DNA from: DATBHZ01 sp036557185
Lineage (GTDB): Bacteria > Actinomycetota > Acidimicrobiia > IMCC26256 > JAENVU01
NCBI GenBank assembly: GCA_036557185.1
Contig: DATBHZ010000006.1
Span: 9,986-73,985, forward strand
DNA: 64,000 nucleotides
Direction of reading: 5' to 3'
How positions within the stretch are numbered: the stretch's first letter is position 1; every line of letters begins with the position of its first letter. Below are positions 59,941 through 64,000 of the stretch, piece by piece. Made by a program: the position numbers and the translations under genes. Under the pieces are notes generated by a model, which had not been told where the DNA came from, made no database searches, and saw only the letters and a program-made list of their open reading frames with translations.

Positions 59941-61040
59941 CCGATCTCGCGGTGGCGCTCCAGCTGCGCCAGACGCGCGCGCGTGAGCGGATGCGTGAGC
60001 TGGGTGTCGATGCGTTGCTGCTCTCGGTGGGCGCGGATCTGCCGTACCTGACCGGCTACGAAGCGATGCCCCTCGAACGCCTCACGATGCTGGTGGTTCC
60101 GCGTGAGGGCGGTGCCACGCTGGTCGTCCCTGAGCTCGAGGCACCGCGCGTGGAGCTCGTCGGCGACGCGTTCGCGCTGGCACCCTGGGGGGAGACGGCC
60201 GACCCGGTCCGCGAAGTCGCCGCGCTCGTCGAGCGTTCGGCTCGGACGGTGGCCATCGGCGATCAGACGTGGGCGCGGTTCGTGCTCGCGCTCCAGGAAG
60301 CTCTGCCGGAGACCTCGTTCGTCGATGGTCGCAGCGTGATGGCACCGCTGCGCGTCCGCAAGGACGCCGCCGAGGTGAAGGCGCTCCGCGCGGCGGCTCT
60401 TGCTGTGGACGCGGTCGTGGCCGAGATGCGAGAGCGCCCGTTCGGCGGGCGGCGCGAGATCGACGTGCACCGCGAGCTGGTCGACCGGATGCTCGAGCAC
60501 GGCCACCAGCGGGCCAACTTCGCGATCGTCGGCTCGGGACCCAACGGCGCCAGCCCGCACCACGACGCGAGTGACCGCGTGATCGCGAGCGGCGATCTCG
60601 TCGTGTGCGACTTCGGCGGTGCCATGCGCGGTTACTGCTCGGACATCACGCGCGTGTTCGCCGTTGATGCTGTGCCAACGGACGCGGCGGAGGCATACGA
60701 GGTGCTCCGCGCCGCGCAGTCGGACGCGGTCGCGGCAGCGAAGGTCGGCACGCCCTGTGAGGATGTCGACGCTGCGGCTCGGTCGGTGATCGACGCCGCT
60801 GGGTACGGCGAGCGGTTCATCCACCGGACGGGTCACGGCATCGGGCTCGACGCGCACGAAGATCCCTACATCGTGGCCGGCAACGAAGCCGTGCTCGAGG
60901 AGGGTCACGCGTTCAGCGTCGAACCGGGCATCTACTGCCCCGGGCGGTGGGGGATGCGCCTCGAGGACATCGTGGTTGCAACCGCGAACGGTCCCGACGT
61001 GCTCAACACCGCACCGCGCGACCTCGCGATCGTCGCGTGA
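59937..61040 (+). CDS. M24-family Xaa-Pro aminopeptidase-like protein
   Basis: 367 residues, GTG 59937 overlapping the previous stop (GTGA). N-terminal creatinase-type domain (LQLRQTRARERMRELGVDAL), then the pita-bread peptidase domain with the five dimetal ligands: Asp in VCDFGGAMRGYCSD and Asp in CSDITRVF, His in HRTGHGIGLDAHEDPY, Glu in SVEPGIYCPG and Glu in RLEDIVVAT. Length is standard. It should trim proline-containing peptides in the cytosol. Confidence 0.92.
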   Translation: MTDLAVALQLRQTRARERMRELGVDALLLSVGADLPYLTGYEAMPLERLTMLVVPREGGATLVVPELEAPRVELVGDAFALAPWGETADPVREVAALVERSARTVAIGDQTWARFVLALQEALPETSFVDGRSVMAPLRVRKDAAEVKALRAAALAVDAVVAEMRERPFGGRREIDVHRELVDRMLEHGHQRANFAIVGSGPNGASPHHDASDRVIASGDLVVCDFGGAMRGYCSDITRVFAVDAVPTDAAEAYEVLRAAQSDAVAAAKVGTPCEDVDAAARSVIDAAGYGERFIHRTGHGIGLDAHEDPYIVAGNEAVLEEGHAFSVEPGIYCPGRWGMRLEDIVVATANGPDVLNTAPRDLAIVA

Positions 61041-61053
61041 CCCGCACGACGCC

Positions 61054-61923
61054 GTGAAGCTCGACGCAGGCTCGTTCCTGCTCCAGTGGGCAACCGGCGG
61101 GCTGCTGTTCCTCTGGGTCACGACGAGGCATCGCATCGTGAGCCTGGGATACGGCTGGCTGCTGCGCGGGGTGTACGGCTGCTTGGCGATCGGCGCGCTC
61201 GTCGTGGAGCTCCGATCGGACCATCACGGTGCGGGCCACGCGATCTTCGTTGCCGGCACGGCTCTCCTCATCGTCGCCGTGGTGGTGGCGCTGCTCGTCA
61301 GCGTGCTCCGCCGCTCGGCAGGCGTGCGCGGTCAGCGCGCCGAACGAGCCCGCCGCGCCGAGCGCGTCGCGGCGATGGTCGACGGCAACGAGACGGTCGA
61401 GCACACGCCGGACGAACCCGTCGGGTCGGAGTTCCCGCCGATGCTGGACGTACCCGCGCCCCTGCTCGGTGTAGTCGGGCTCCTCGGGGCAGCGGCGCTC
61501 GCGGGCGGTCCCTACGGGCTCGCCGCGGCACGCCTCGTCGTCGGCGCCGCATTCCTCGGTGTCATCACCGACGCCATGCTGCTCGGGCACTGGTACCTCA
61601 CGCAGCCCGGCTTGTCGCGCTCTCCTCTCAAAGAGCTCGTGCGATGGTGCGCGATCGCGTGGCCGTTCGAGATCCTGGTGCTCTTGATTCCCACCGGGAT
61701 GATCTCCGTGCTCAACGGATCGATCTCCGACGGCTACGGAGGTCTGCTCGGTTGGATGTGGGTGGTCTCCGCCGTCACGACGATCGGGCTCATCGTCGTG
61801 ACATGGCTCGCGCTCCGCGAGCGGTACTACTCGGCGGTGATGGCGGCGACGGGCCTCCTCTACCTCGCGATCCTCACCGCGTTCGGCACCGACCTCGTCG
61901 CCCGCGCCCTGCTAGCGCCCTAG
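61054..61923 (+). CDS. polytopic membrane protein of unknown function
   Basis: 289 residues from GTG 61054 (14 bases after the M24 stop). Eight or so hydrophobic segments, e.g. SFLLQWATGGLLFLWVT, IFVAGTALLIVAVVVALLVS, LLGVVGLLGAAALAGG, MLLGHWYLTQPGLSRSPLKE, WMWVVSAVTTIGLIVVTWLA and GLLYLAILTAFGTDLVA. A charged, Arg-rich cytosolic loop follows helix 3. The GHWYLTQP block and neighbouring pattern suggest an actinobacterial conserved family, unrecognised. Convergent with metH. Confidence 0.7.
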   Translation: MKLDAGSFLLQWATGGLLFLWVTTRHRIVSLGYGWLLRGVYGCLAIGALVVELRSDHHGAGHAIFVAGTALLIVAVVVALLVSVLRRSAGVRGQRAERARRAERVAAMVDGNETVEHTPDEPVGSEFPPMLDVPAPLLGVVGLLGAAALAGGPYGLAAARLVVGAAFLGVITDAMLLGHWYLTQPGLSRSPLKELVRWCAIAWPFEILVLLIPTGMISVLNGSISDGYGGLLGWMWVVSAVTTIGLIVVTWLALRERYYSAVMAATGLLYLAILTAFGTDLVARALLAP

Positions 61924-61936
61924 CTCACGCTATGAA

Positions 61937-64000
<2,064 letters not shown>

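Overview
The window is high-GC bacterial DNA with almost no free space: about 58 protein genes and no gene-free stretch longer than about 260 bases. The gene content points to an actinobacterium, most plausibly of the class Acidimicrobiia (inference). It includes a class E-type sortase, a UPF0182 membrane protein, a DivIVA-type protein, a zincin_2-type metalloprotease fragment, SUF-type Fe-S assembly, an ergothioneine cluster (egtABCD), MreB, and frequent GTG/TTG starts. I found no tRNA, rRNA, CRISPR array, insertion sequence or prophage.

Region by region. 1-13.5 kb: envelope and housekeeping genes. These are a cut-off metalloprotease, a degenerate SDR, a fused siroheme decarboxylase-like protein, an HtrA-like protein that has lost its catalytic triad, moaE, mreB, a HEAT-repeat protein, a sortase, a Lon-like PDZ protease, a DivIVA protein with a phage-head-like tail, and a UPF0182 protein. 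13.5-24.1 kb: the SUF system, split into two convergent operons (sufB-sufD-Rieske-sufC on +, sufC-sufS-sufU on -). Each half is preceded by the same inverted-repeat operator and each has its own sufC. Between them lie a methyltransferase, a dimethylformamidase-like lipoprotein and an L,D-transpeptidase. 24.1-29.2 kb: egtA-B-C-D on the minus strand, preceded by a 24-codon open frame with the best Shine-Dalgarno of the region and an MBL-fold hydrolase. 29.3-31.9 kb: a pair of acyl-CoA dehydrogenases bracketed by an inverted pair of 62-bp repeats. Their flanks are identical, while their centres differ in sequence but are both self-complementary.

32.4-54.6 kb: a surface-polysaccharide region. It holds GT-C-like membrane enzymes, an OafA-type acyltransferase with an SGNH domain, a sugar epimerase, three consecutive GT-B glycosyltransferases, a PGRP-type amidase with C-terminal repeats, two methyltransferases, two glycosyltransferases carrying extra beta-rich inserts, an ABC exporter of Wzt/Wzm type and a flippase-like protein. 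54.8-61.9 kb: an operon for lipoate-dependent 2-oxoacid dehydrogenase function. It contains lpd, an E2 acyltransferase and a single gene fusing LipB (octanoyltransferase) to LipA (lipoyl synthase), followed by a PPOX-family protein, an M24 peptidase and a membrane protein. The window ends in the 3' part of metH on the minus strand.

Functional links: SUF supplies Fe-S clusters for enzymes such as LipA. The LipB-LipA fusion would lipoylate the E2 encoded immediately upstream. The polysaccharide region contains sugar-modifying, polymerising, decorating and exporting functions. The most notable points are the LipB-LipA fusion, the shared suf operators, the small frame upstream of egtA, the covarying repeat pair, and several proteins whose fold is kept but whose catalytic residues are gone.
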